Source: Armatimonadota bacterium
GTDB taxonomy: Bacteria; Armatimonadota; UBA5829; DTLH01
Length of the DNA: 47,434 bases
Direction: 5' to 3'
NCBI GenBank assembly: GCA_029551395.1
Contig: JAKPFN010000094.1
Location: forward strand, 1 to 47,434
In this document: in pieces, positions 18,108-24,561 of the stretch
How positions within the stretch are numbered: position 1 is the stretch's first letter
How the letters are laid out: every line of letters starts with the position of its first letter
The notes under the pieces: generated by a model
The model's database searches: none
Told to the model about the DNA's origin: nothing
Seen by the model: the letters and a program-made list of their open reading frames with translations, nothing else
Program-made: the position numbers and the translations under genes

Positions 18108-18814
18108 TTTACTCTCCTTCTTCGTCTTATAACAAAGCACGAACCTGCTATTACGCTAGATAGAAGAGTACTTAAAGATGAGGGTTCGGGTACTACTACT
18201 CCAAATCCTAATTTGACTCCCGAATACTGAGCAGAGTTGTCACTCATCTTGAGTCTTTGAGCGTTGCCGAAATCAATGAAACCTGCAGGTAATGTTGAGC
18301 TTCCAGTGGCTCCTGCAGGGAAAATCCATGTTGCGCCGCTAGCGAATGTTCCAGTAGGATCATTTATAACCCACACGCCGAGGGTCAGCGGCCAGCCTGC
18401 AATAGTAGAAGGAGGAGTTAGCTCCGCTGTTGACCACCAACTTAGACGTAATGTATCCGATGAATAACTCGGACTAGCCCACAAGAGAAGTGTCCAACTC
18501 TTAATTACTCCTGCACTAAATGGAGCTTTCTTGTCTGTGGAGTAGTATGGCGGATAATCCGACCACGCTGGTTGATAAGATACGACCTGTGTGGAATAAC
18601 CAGGAGTATATTTCTTATCTGTGGGATCCTGTCCATCAAGTGAGCCTGTCGCGGTTCCCGCGTACAAAGTACCGCTGGCATTTCCATAGTTCGTGTCTGA
18701 CGACCTGAACAACACTGCCCAATCAGTCTCACTAGCCACCGCTGCTGCTGCCAGGCCAAGAAGCGATATTCCTATCGCAATTAAACAACTATATCTTTTG
18801 AAACTTGTTCTCAT
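18104..18814 (-). CDS. PEP-CTERM sorting-domain protein
   Basis: A 236-residue exported protein. It has an N-terminal signal peptide (about residues 1-28, ending AVAS), a beta-rich middle without a known catalytic motif, and a C-terminal PEP-CTERM tripartite signal: VPEPSS, a hydrophobic helix, then RRRRRVK. Such proteins are processed by an exosortase and delivered to the outer envelope or extracellular polysaccharide; no exosortase gene lies in this window. The ATG at 18814 is supported by GGAGG about 9 bases upstream. The stop overlaps the start of the TIGR03790-like gene, so the two form an operon. Confidence 0.88.
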   Translation of the reverse strand: MRTSFKRYSCLIAIGISLLGLAAAAVASETDWAVLFRSSDTNYGNASGTLYAGTATGSLDGQDPTDKKYTPGYSTQVVSYQPAWSDYPPYYSTDKKAPFSAGVIKSWTLLLWASPSYSSDTLRLSWWSTAELTPPSTIAGWPLTLGVWVINDPTGTFASGATWIFPAGATGSSTLPAGFIDFGNAQRLKMSDNSAQYSGVKLGFGVVVPEPSSLSTLLSSVIAGSCFVIRRRRRVK

Positions 18815-18862
18815 TGCCTTTTCCTCCAATCCTCATGCTGAACATAAAGTTTACCTGCATAG

Positions 18863-18891
18863 ATCATACCATCTTATCACAATAGCAAGAA
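18863..18891 (-). promoter_or_regulatory. Possible extended -10 promoter of the PEP-CTERM operon
   Basis: On the minus strand TTCTTG (18886-18891), 17 bases, and TATGAT (18863-18868) preceded by TGG, giving an extended -10. The -35 is poor. Confidence 0.45.
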
Positions 18892-18977
18892 TTTTCGCTT
18901 ACCAAGTGAGTATTTGGCTAGCCGACCCTGATTGTGCTGCAACTTCTGAAACGACATCGATTGGTGATCTAAGCACG

Positions 18978-19426
18978 ATGACAGCTTCGCCAACAGCATC
19001 TGTTATGGAAGAAGATGAAGAATACGATGAATACGATGACTGTTATGGTTCTGATGAAGAATACGATAATGGCGATGAATCCCTGAACAATCTAAAGCAG
19101 CTTGGAACAGCTTTGTTGCTGTATGCAGATGACTGGGGTGGCAAGCTGCCAAAGATGGATGACATAGAGTCAGTTGAAGAAGCACTCACTCCTTATATAC
19201 ATAATACTGAATTTATTAATCCTCATACAGGAGAGTTTTACAAGCCGAATTCTATTTTGACTTTGCATAAGATCGCCTACATTCAGAATCCTGCTGAAAT
19301 GGTAACGTTCTATGAGCTGACTCCCGTGAAGACAACACCAGAGGCGTAGTTTACTTGGATGGACATGTAGAACTGGTCAGTGAAGAAGACTGGCCGCTTG
19401 TTAAAAAGAGGTCAAAGATCAAGTAA
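18978..19426 (+). pseudogene. Frameshifted pilin-like (SNLKQL / LDGHVE) gene remnant
   Basis: The frame from the ATG at 18978 contains LNNLKQLGTALLLYADDW, the block that follows the N-terminal helix in Armatimonadota/Planctomycete pseudopilin-like proteins, and then stops at 19347. The conserved ending (RGVVYLDGHVELVSEEDWPL) continues in the -1 frame to a TAA at 19424, so a single-base indel lies around 19315-19330. The prepilin leader and helix are missing; in their place is an acidic, repetitive stretch (EEDEEYDEYDD and a second copy) encoded by GATGAAGAATACGAT-type repeats. No good ribosome site is present. A sequencing error could explain the frameshift but not the missing leader. Confidence 0.6.
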
Positions 19427-19458
19427 TAGCAGTCCATCAGGGTAGGGAGCGGTACAAC

Positions 19459-19481
19459 AAAAAAGCCCCCATATCGGGGGC
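19459..19481 (-). terminator. Intrinsic terminator of the tRNA operon
   Basis: On the minus strand a GCCCCC/GGGGGC stem (19465-19470 with 19476-19481) and a 5-base loop are followed by six T's (19464-19459), 18 bases after the encoded CCA of tRNA-Thr. Confidence 0.88.
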
Positions 19482-19498
19482 AAAACATGCTCAGTTCC

Positions 19499-19574
19499 TG
19501 GAGCCGATGAGGAGACTCGAACTCCTGACCCGCGCATTACGAATGCGCTGCTCTACCAACTGAGCTACATCGGC
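19499..19574 (-). tRNA. tRNA-Thr (anticodon CGT)
   Basis: A cloverleaf with a GCCGATG/CATCGGC acceptor stem, the D-arm TAGCTCAGTTGGTAGAGC, an anticodon stem GCGCA/TGCGC with loop TTCGTAA, and a T-arm with GTTCGAGTC. The 3' CCA is encoded (19499-19501). It is the last gene of the four-tRNA operon. Confidence 0.96.
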
Positions 19575-19582
19575 AAAATTAA

Positions 19583-19658
<76 letters not shown>

Positions 19659-19674
19659 ACATTAAGAGTTTGTA

Positions 19675-19751
19675 TGGCGGGGATGACGGGACTTGAACCC
19701 GCGGCCTCCTACGTGACAGGCAGGCGCTCTAACCAACTGAGCTACACCCCC
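19675..19751 (-). tRNA. tRNA-Asp (anticodon GTC)
   Basis: Acceptor GGGGGTG/CATCCCC with discriminator G and an encoded CCA, anticodon loop CTGTCAC between CCTGC and GTAGG, and a D-loop with GTTGGTTAGAGC. It is second in the operon. The spacer to tRNA-Val holds a small 6-bp hairpin (19760-19775, AAGGTC/GACCTT), a possible processing site. Confidence 0.96.
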
Positions 19752-19774
19752 AGGGTGAAAAGGTCGTTCGACCT

Positions 19775-19850
19775 TGGTGGGCGAAGAGGGACTTGAACCC
19801 CCGACATCTTCCTTGTAAGGGAAGCGCTCTCCCAACTGAGCTATTCGCCC
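19775..19850 (-). tRNA. tRNA-Val (anticodon TAC)
   Basis: Acceptor GGGCGAA/TTCGCCC with discriminator A and an encoded CCA, anticodon stem CTTCC/GGAAG with loop CTTACAA, and a T-arm GGGGGTTCAAGTCCC. It is the first gene of the Val-Asp-Phe-Thr operon, starting 12 bases after the -10 element. Confidence 0.96.
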
Positions 19851-19862
19851 GCGACGGAGTTT

Positions 19863-19891
19863 ATACTACCAGATTCACCGCTTCCCGTCAA
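19863..19891 (-). promoter_or_regulatory. tRNA operon promoter
   Basis: On the minus strand TTGACG (19886-19891), a 17-base spacer, and TAGTAT (19863-19868), immediately upstream of tRNA-Val. Confidence 0.75.
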
Positions 19892-19902
19892 TCTTCCAGA
19901 AT

Positions 19903-19969
19903 AAAAAAACAGGTGCATCAAGCACCCGTCTCAGACTCCCATGCCCAGGTTGTCATAACGGAAATCAAC
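19903..19969 (-). ncRNA. Candidate short RNA (about 67 nt) upstream of the tRNA operon
   Basis: This stretch lies between a strong minus-strand promoter (19976-20005) and a clear intrinsic terminator: a 7-bp stem CGGGTGC/GCACCTG (19910-19928, one G-U pair) followed by seven T's (19909-19903). The 5' part can fold as GTTGT..ACAAC. A 12-codon ATG frame (ending inside the terminator) is present but has no ribosome site. The tRNA operon downstream has its own promoter, so this unit appears self-contained. It matches no RNA family known to me. Confidence 0.5.
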
Positions 19970-19975
19970 AACAAA

Positions 19976-20005
19976 AGTATACCATACCCTGCGACTGCAT
20001 GTCAA
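19976..20005 (-). promoter_or_regulatory. Strong promoter of the candidate short RNA
   Basis: On the minus strand a perfect TTGACA (20000-20005), an 18-base spacer, and TATACT (19976-19981) with an upstream TGG giving an extended -10. Confidence 0.75.
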
Positions 20006-20032
20006 CAAATTTCGCAGTTAAAATCTGTTGTC

Positions 20033-20062
20033 TTGCTTGTGAAAACCGGGAACCTCTACACT
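20033..20062 (+). promoter_or_regulatory. Weak + strand promoter candidate
   Basis: TTGCTT (20033-20038), 18 bases, TACACT (20057-20062). It would drive a roughly 124-base transcript ending at the terminator at 20155-20192, with no gene in between. Confidence 0.3.
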
Positions 20063-20154
20063 ACTTATTGCGTAATCCTGGTAGAGTTAAACGCTTGCGA
20101 CTCTTTTCTCCTTTCTGAAGCGGCCGCGAGTCATTGATAAGCGGCCAAGTATGT

Positions 20155-20192
20155 AGCCCGTCGGTCCCCCCACTTTCCGGCGGGCTTTTTTT
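20155..20192 (+). terminator. Strong + strand intrinsic terminator without an upstream gene
   Basis: AGCCCGTCGG (20155-20164) pairs with CCGGCGGGCT (20177-20186), 10 bp with one G-U pair, followed by a T-run to 20192. The hairpin also lies just past the stop of the convergent ASCH gene but has no U-tract in that direction. A smaller GGCCGC/GCGGCC stem lies just upstream (20122-20146). Confidence 0.75.
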
Positions 20193-20195
20193 CAT

Positions 20196-20588
20196 CTACA
20201 CTATCCAGCGTTGGAACAGGTCTTCCATCTCAGCCTTTGGCTCTTCTCGTACAGGAGAAAATGAGATGATCGTTACCGTGTCCAAAGGCGTTACTACCCT
20301 GTCGTACACTCGGGAGAGCAGGGTCATGACTTCCTCGGGCAACCTGAACTCTGGATTTTCTTTCTCGACTTCTCTAGCAGTCAGCTCTCCTATCTGTTTG
20401 ACTATCACCTCATCGATGACAGCAGTGAAAAGCCTCTGCCTGGGGCCAAATCTTCGTCCAACTGTTACCCATACCAACTGTCCAGGCTGATATTTGTTCG
20501 TTTTGTCTCCCAGACGGATGGTGGCTGTTTTTCGGCCCTTTTTTAGCATATCCGCGTATAATTCTGAGTAGAAATTGAGTGCGAACAT
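20196..20588 (-). CDS. ASCH-domain (PUA-like) protein
   Basis: A 130-residue protein of the ASCH superfamily, a PUA-related RNA-binding-like beta-barrel. Matching features are the LKKGRKTATIRLGDK segment near the N-terminus (the family G-x-K-x-x-T-x-R motif), QPGQLVWVTVG, and the alternating strand pattern TAVIDEVIVKQIGELT. ASCH proteins have been linked to RNA metabolism and coactivation, and some are RNA nucleases or amidohydrolases; the activity here is not known. The ATG at 20588 follows AGGAGTG by 5 bases. A perfect consensus promoter lies upstream, so high basal expression is expected. Confidence 0.8.
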   Translation of the reverse strand: MFALNFYSELYADMLKKGRKTATIRLGDKTNKYQPGQLVWVTVGRRFGPRQRLFTAVIDEVIVKQIGELTAREVEKENPEFRLPEEVMTLLSRVYDRVVTPLDTVTIISFSPVREEPKAEMEDLFQRWIV

Positions 20589-20629
20589 AACGTCACTCCT
20601 AACGTCCTGGCTTACCAAACTGATGCAGC

Positions 20630-20658
20630 ATTATAAACCGCTCTTGATGCAGTGTCAA
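20630..20658 (-). promoter_or_regulatory. Perfect consensus sigma70 promoter of the ASCH gene
   Basis: On the minus strand TTGACA (20653-20658), 17 bases, TATAAT (20630-20635): both hexamers and the spacing are consensus. Confidence 0.85.
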
Positions 20659-20795
20659 CTATTAAACTTCTTCAATGTGATATAAACCAAGCCTGCGCTT
20701 GGTTCTTGGATTATTCCATATTATATATGAATACTAATTATTAGGACTATTTGCTTGATAATATTAAATCCGCAAAGAGAAATAAAAAACTCAAC

Positions 20796-20971
20796 AAAAA
20801 AAGCTGTGCAGTATGTTTAGGCCGCTTGCCACAAGGGTATATAGATGCTGCCTACGGGACGGTGCCGACCTGGCAAGACAGCCGTCCTCTATTGCCCCAA
20901 GCAGGTGGCATCCTGACCGTGCCACCTGCTATACATTTGTACAATCCGCAGTTCTGCCTTGCGCTCCTCAA
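20796..20971 (-). ncRNA. Candidate structured RNA of about 176 nt
   Basis: No coding pattern is seen. On the minus strand a TATAAT (20978-20983) is followed by a region with two strong hairpins: an 11-bp perfect stem AGCAGGTGGCA/TGCCACCTGCT (20920-20930 with 20900-20910, 9-base loop) and a 7-bp stem AGGACGG/CCGTCCC (20882-20888 with 20856-20862) containing an inner TGCC/GGCA hairpin. Flanking bases can close a multi-branch structure (CGCAAGG with CCTTGTG). The segment ends in seven T's (20802-20796). Size and isolated position resemble housekeeping RNAs such as 6S, but I cannot match a conserved core. The -35 is poor, and no compact hairpin directly abuts the U-tract. Confidence 0.45.
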
Positions 20972-20983
20972 TACCTGATTATA

Positions 20984-21139
20984 GCCATTTTCTCTGCATT
21001 TCAGTTCAAAAACCAGTAAATTGCGGACTGCACGGTTTAGGTAGGGCTAAATTCGGTAAAACTATAATTGTCGGGTCAGGGATGAGACCGCAGGCTTTCG
21101 GTAACATCTCAATTCTTCCCACAGAGAGGAGCGTGCGTA
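20984..21139. other. Leader region before the BON gene
   Basis: The region contains a + strand TATAAT (21063-21068) without a good -35 and a small foldable segment at about 21083-21110 (GAGACCG with CGG and TCTC) that would lie in the 5' leader. No riboswitch family was recognised. Confidence 0.35.
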
Positions 21140-21376
21140 GTGAACCTGAGAGAACACGCTATTGCAGTTTCAATTAGAAGCAAATTGGCTGAAGACACGC
21201 GCACTAGCGGACAAACGATAGATGTCTTCGTGGCCGACGGCGACATCCTCCTGATCGGCACTGTAGATTCGGAAATGCAGCGAATGACTGCAGAGGAGTT
21301 GGTCAGGGGCCTCCCTGGAGTAAGCCGAGTAGTTGATAACATCCGGGTAAGGCACTCGCCGTGCTACTCTGTTTAA
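21140..21376 (+). CDS. BON-domain protein
   Basis: A 78-residue protein consisting of a single BON domain, a small alpha/beta fold found in OsmY and in envelope and channel proteins, thought to bind phospholipids or other ligands. The family pattern is clear: an N-terminal helix (IAVSIRSKLAEDTR), IDVFVADGDILLIGTVDS, a second helix (MQRMTAEELVRGLPGV) and SRVVDNIRV. No signal peptide is seen, so it is probably cytoplasmic, unlike OsmY. The start is GTG behind GAGAGGAG, 9 bases away. A terminator shared with the convergent M48 gene follows. Confidence 0.85.
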   Translation: MNLREHAIAVSIRSKLAEDTRTSGQTIDVFVADGDILLIGTVDSEMQRMTAEELVRGLPGVSRVVDNIRVRHSPCYSV

Positions 21377-21397
21377 ATAACCAGCACTCATAACACA

Positions 21398-21430
21398 ACC
21401 GGGTTGGTACTGAGCCAACCCGGTGTTTTA
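21398..21430. terminator. Terminator between BON and M48 genes
   Basis: ACCGGGTTGG (21398-21407) and CCAACCCGGT (21415-21424) form a 10-bp perfect stem with a 7-base loop, followed by GTTTTA on the + strand. It lies between convergent genes. Confidence 0.8.
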
Positions 21431-21444
21431 TCGCTTATCTTTTG

Positions 21445-22677
21445 TTATTTTTCGATTCGTGCCGTTCCGCTGCCTGCGCCAATTGGACGGTTGCTGTTTG
21501 TTAGAGCAGCCTGATACAGCTCGGAATTATTCCAACCTGTCTTGACCCAGTCGCTCCAAACAGCAAATCTGACTGCATCTGCTGCACGAGTCAGTATAAC
21601 GGAAACAGGCAGCCCACATGCAGCAGTATCGTTATCATTTACTGAAAACAATACCGTTTTTCCGCATCTAAGCTCAGCGGTTTCAAGGTCAATAGCCACT
21701 TGTTTCGGATTAATACCTTCATCAAGCAGCTTATTCAGGGTTGCGCATATTTGCTCAGCCCTCTCTTGTGACGACAAGCCTTCACACTCTGCCAGAGTGC
21801 ATAACGTTCGGTCTGCCAGCACGACCGAGTGCATCTGTTGTCCATTTATTTCCGTTTTTTCTACCCTGGCTTTTGCCAGATGAGCTATCTCCCGTATATC
21901 AACCGGAATACCGAGTGCCGCGCATTTCTCTGCAATGCATAAAGCCCGTTCATCAGTTGGCGGATGTGTCTGGAAGATACCGAGGTTCCTTACTTCTCCT
22001 CGTTGTTCTTCCTGACTATCAAGCCTTCTCAGGAACTGTAGTATGCCCTTTGGATTAAAACCAGCCTTATACATATATACTACAGCGGTATTGTCAGCAT
22101 CGAGTTCTGCTTCTCTTGAATAACCTGTAATCCTTGCAGTGCGAATGGACTGTGCTCCGTAGATGATGTTAATCAAATCCCGGCCATCCATCTTACCAAG
22201 CCCACCTGCAAGTGCCACAAGTGCGATGACTGCATCCATCTTGGATTGTTTTTTCGATAGAGCCATCACATGGTGATGAGAAGCATGAGCAATTTCATGC
22301 GCAAGCACTCCGGCTAGTTCATCATCTGTTTCAACGAAATCGATTAACCCGCTATAAATGTATATTATCCCTCCTGGCAGTGAGAATGCGTTGATATCCT
22401 CGTTATCAACAACCTTGAACTGGTAATCAAAACCAGCCAGGTCAGATGAACCATAACCAGCAGGCACTTCCAGAGTCCGGGCAACTTCGGCAAGTCTCTG
22501 GCCGATATCATTAACCTGTTCAAGGAGTGCCTCATCAGTGATTAGCTTCGCTTTTTCTTCGAACCGTTCAGCGAGTTTCCTACCTAACTCTACCTCATCT
22601 GAATCTTTGGACAGAGCTGGTAAGACCGCGGCTGTCAGCAGCACTATTACTGCAACGAGCAGTCTGAGTCGGAACAT
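21445..22677 (-). CDS. M48-family zinc metalloprotease, exported (BepA/LoiP-like)
   Basis: A 410-residue protease with a signal peptide (residues 1-23, ending PALSK). The M48 domain includes NAFSLPGGIIYIYSGL, the zinc motif HEIAH, and the third ligand in YSREAELDADNTAVVYM; THPPTDERA closes the domain. The C-terminal 150 residues lack recognised repeats. Periplasmic M48 enzymes of this type help outer-membrane protein quality control, which fits a diderm envelope. GGAGG precedes the ATG. The gene is divergent from the DUF885 gene. Confidence 0.9.
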   Translation of the reverse strand: MFRLRLLVAVIVLLTAAVLPALSKDSDEVELGRKLAERFEEKAKLITDEALLEQVNDIGQRLAEVARTLEVPAGYGSSDLAGFDYQFKVVDNEDINAFSLPGGIIYIYSGLIDFVETDDELAGVLAHEIAHASHHHVMALSKKQSKMDAVIALVALAGGLGKMDGRDLINIIYGAQSIRTARITGYSREAELDADNTAVVYMYKAGFNPKGILQFLRRLDSQEEQRGEVRNLGIFQTHPPTDERALCIAEKCAALGIPVDIREIAHLAKARVEKTEINGQQMHSVVLADRTLCTLAECEGLSSQERAEQICATLNKLLDEGINPKQVAIDLETAELRCGKTVLFSVNDNDTAACGLPVSVILTRAADAVRFAVWSDWVKTGWNNSELYQAALTNSNRPIGAGSGTARIEK

Positions 22678-22776
22678 TACATACCTCCATGCGCTGTGAC
22701 ATCCGCTTCGCTTGCTCGTATACGCTGTACCCTTAGTCGTAAAGGGTCAAACAAGGAAACAAAACCTTCTCCAATC

Positions 22777-22805
22777 TTGACCGCTTGCTTGCTAAGTGCT
22801 ATGTT
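22777..22805 (+). promoter_or_regulatory. Promoter of the DUF885 gene
   Basis: TTGACC (22777-22782), 17 bases, TATGTT (22800-22805), about 50 bases before the chosen ATG. Confidence 0.6.
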
Positions 22806-22855
22806 ACTATGACTTTACTTTTGTGGAAGTGATAGCAGCGCTTGGAGGATGCCAA

Positions 22856-24481
22856 ATGAATGAAGCAGATACGCAGTTCTATAAGGATTTTGATGATTAT
22901 CTGGAATGGTCGATAAGCCGTTCTCCTGTTACCGCTACGGTGATGGGCATCCATGAGTATGATGACAGGCTTGGAGACCTTTCATTGGCTAGTCAAGATG
23001 AAGAATATCGTTTTAACCAGCAATATGCTGAGAAGTTTGCCAGGGCAGAAGGCTCAGAGGATAAGAATGTCGCCGTAGATGCTTCTATGGTATCTGCAAT
23101 GGTTCGAGCTTCTATCCAAAGCTACGAGCAAATCCAGGCCAGGTTCAGAATGGCGGATATGTACATAGACGAAGCAGTATTCGGGCCATACGTGCTTCTG
23201 TCCAAGGATTTTGCCCCATTACCTGAAAGGCTCTCCAATCTAGCCAAAAGGCTAGCTGATGTTCCAGGTGTGCTGGAGCAGGGAATGAAGAACCTGGAAA
23301 GGCCGCCTAAGATTTGGACGCAAATCGCAATGCAGCACGCAGCAGGCGGTGTATCGTTTTACGAAAATGCGGTTCCGGCTGTTGCTGCTGGCGTTCCAGA
23401 ACTGGCAAGTCAGGTGCAGGATGCCAGCCGTAAGGCTGCTGATGCAATGAAAGACTTCCTGCGTTATCTTGAGGAAGACCTGCTGCCTCGCTCAGATGGA
23501 GAATATGCCATTGGGGAGCAACTATGGAACGAAATAGTCCAAAAACATCATATGCTGGATGCTGATGCAGATGAAATCGAGGAAACCGGCAGGCGGCTGA
23601 TAACAGAAACTAACGAAGAAATGACCATGCTTGCGGATAAGCATTGGCCTGGGAAGACAGTCCCCGAGGTTTTAGCTGAACTGCGAAGCAATCACCCGCA
23701 GCCAGGTGAGCTTCTGGATGTCTACAGGAAGTTTATGAGGGATTCGCGCCAGTTCATCATCGACCACGACCTGGTAACCATCCCCAAAGGCGAGAACCTT
23801 GAGATTCAGGAAACTCCAGAGTTCCAGCGTCCGACTCTCCCGTTTGCTGCTTACTTAATGCCCGGGCCGTTCGAAAAAGAGCAGCAAGGGGTATTCTGGG
23901 TTACACCAGTCGACCTGAATCTTCCTGATGAAGAACGTGAAACGAGGCTGCGAGGCCATCCGTATGGCAAAATAGCAGTCACCGCTGTACATGAAGGCTA
24001 TCCGGGCCATCACTTGCAGCTTGTAAGAGGAAATGCAGCTTCAACAATGCCTCGTAAGATAGCGGCATCTACGCTGTTCGTCGAAGGATGGGCATTTTAC
24101 TGCGAGGAGATGATGGAGCAGCAAGGGTTCCTGACTGATCCGGCAAGCAAGTTCCTCCGGCTTTCTGACCAACTCTGGCGAGCCTGCAGGATAGTCATAG
24201 ATGTTGGACTCCATACCAGAGGAATGTCAGTGGATGAAGGAATCGATATGCTGGTCAACGTTGCTGGCCTTGAAAGACCGGATGCTACTGCCGAGGTTCA
24301 TCGTTACACGATGTCTCCAACACAGCCTATGTGCTATCTGATTGGGAAACTGGAACTTATGAAGATAGCTGATGAGTATAAGAGGAGAAAAGGCTCTGAC
24401 TTTAAGCTGAAAACGTTCCACGATGAATTGCTGTCACTTGGGTCGCTGACACCGAAGTTGATCAGAAAAATGTTGTTTTGA
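22856..24481 (+). CDS. DUF885-family putative metallo-carboxypeptidase
   Basis: A 541-residue DUF885 protein. The largely helical fold resembles M3/M32-type peptidases, and the zinc-like motif HEGYPGHH is present in the second half (TAVHEGYPGHHLQL), with EGWAFYCEEMM as a likely further ligand helix. The N-terminal SPVTATVMGIHEYDDRLGDLS block is the usual family opening. No signal peptide is evident in the version starting at 22856. That ATG is preferred over an earlier in-frame start because GGAGG lies just upstream of it. Peptidase activity on small peptides is inferred from the motif. Confidence 0.85.
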   Translation: MNEADTQFYKDFDDYLEWSISRSPVTATVMGIHEYDDRLGDLSLASQDEEYRFNQQYAEKFARAEGSEDKNVAVDASMVSAMVRASIQSYEQIQARFRMADMYIDEAVFGPYVLLSKDFAPLPERLSNLAKRLADVPGVLEQGMKNLERPPKIWTQIAMQHAAGGVSFYENAVPAVAAGVPELASQVQDASRKAADAMKDFLRYLEEDLLPRSDGEYAIGEQLWNEIVQKHHMLDADADEIEETGRRLITETNEEMTMLADKHWPGKTVPEVLAELRSNHPQPGELLDVYRKFMRDSRQFIIDHDLVTIPKGENLEIQETPEFQRPTLPFAAYLMPGPFEKEQQGVFWVTPVDLNLPDEERETRLRGHPYGKIAVTAVHEGYPGHHLQLVRGNAASTMPRKIAASTLFVEGWAFYCEEMMEQQGFLTDPASKFLRLSDQLWRACRIVIDVGLHTRGMSVDEGIDMLVNVAGLERPDATAEVHRYTMSPTQPMCYLIGKLELMKIADEYKRRKGSDFKLKTFHDELLSLGSLTPKLIRKMLF

Positions 24482-24484
24482 GAA

Positions 24485-24516
24485 GGCAGTAGCTTATAAG
24501 TAGTCTACTGCTGTTT
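24485..24516 (+). terminator. Hairpin after the DUF885 gene
   Basis: GCAGTAG (24486-24492) and CTACTGC (24505-24511), extendable by one G-U pair, form a stem 4 bases after the stop codon, followed by TGTTT. It abuts the next promoter. Confidence 0.6.
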
Positions 24517-24543
24517 GACACCAGGCCGCCGTAGGGCTAGAAT
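24515..24543 (+). promoter_or_regulatory. Promoter of the O-antigen-ligase/ispE operon
   Basis: A perfect TTGACA (24515-24520), 17 bases, TAGAAT (24538-24543). The predicted leader is only about 12 bases, starting at the ribosome site. Confidence 0.8.
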
Positions 24544-24561
24544 TTGAGCGAAGGGAATTAA

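Noticed and set aside
19903-19969. Trp-type attenuator with leader peptide
   Set aside because: There is no ribosome site before the 12-codon frame, and no trp genes follow; the downstream tRNA operon has its own promoter.
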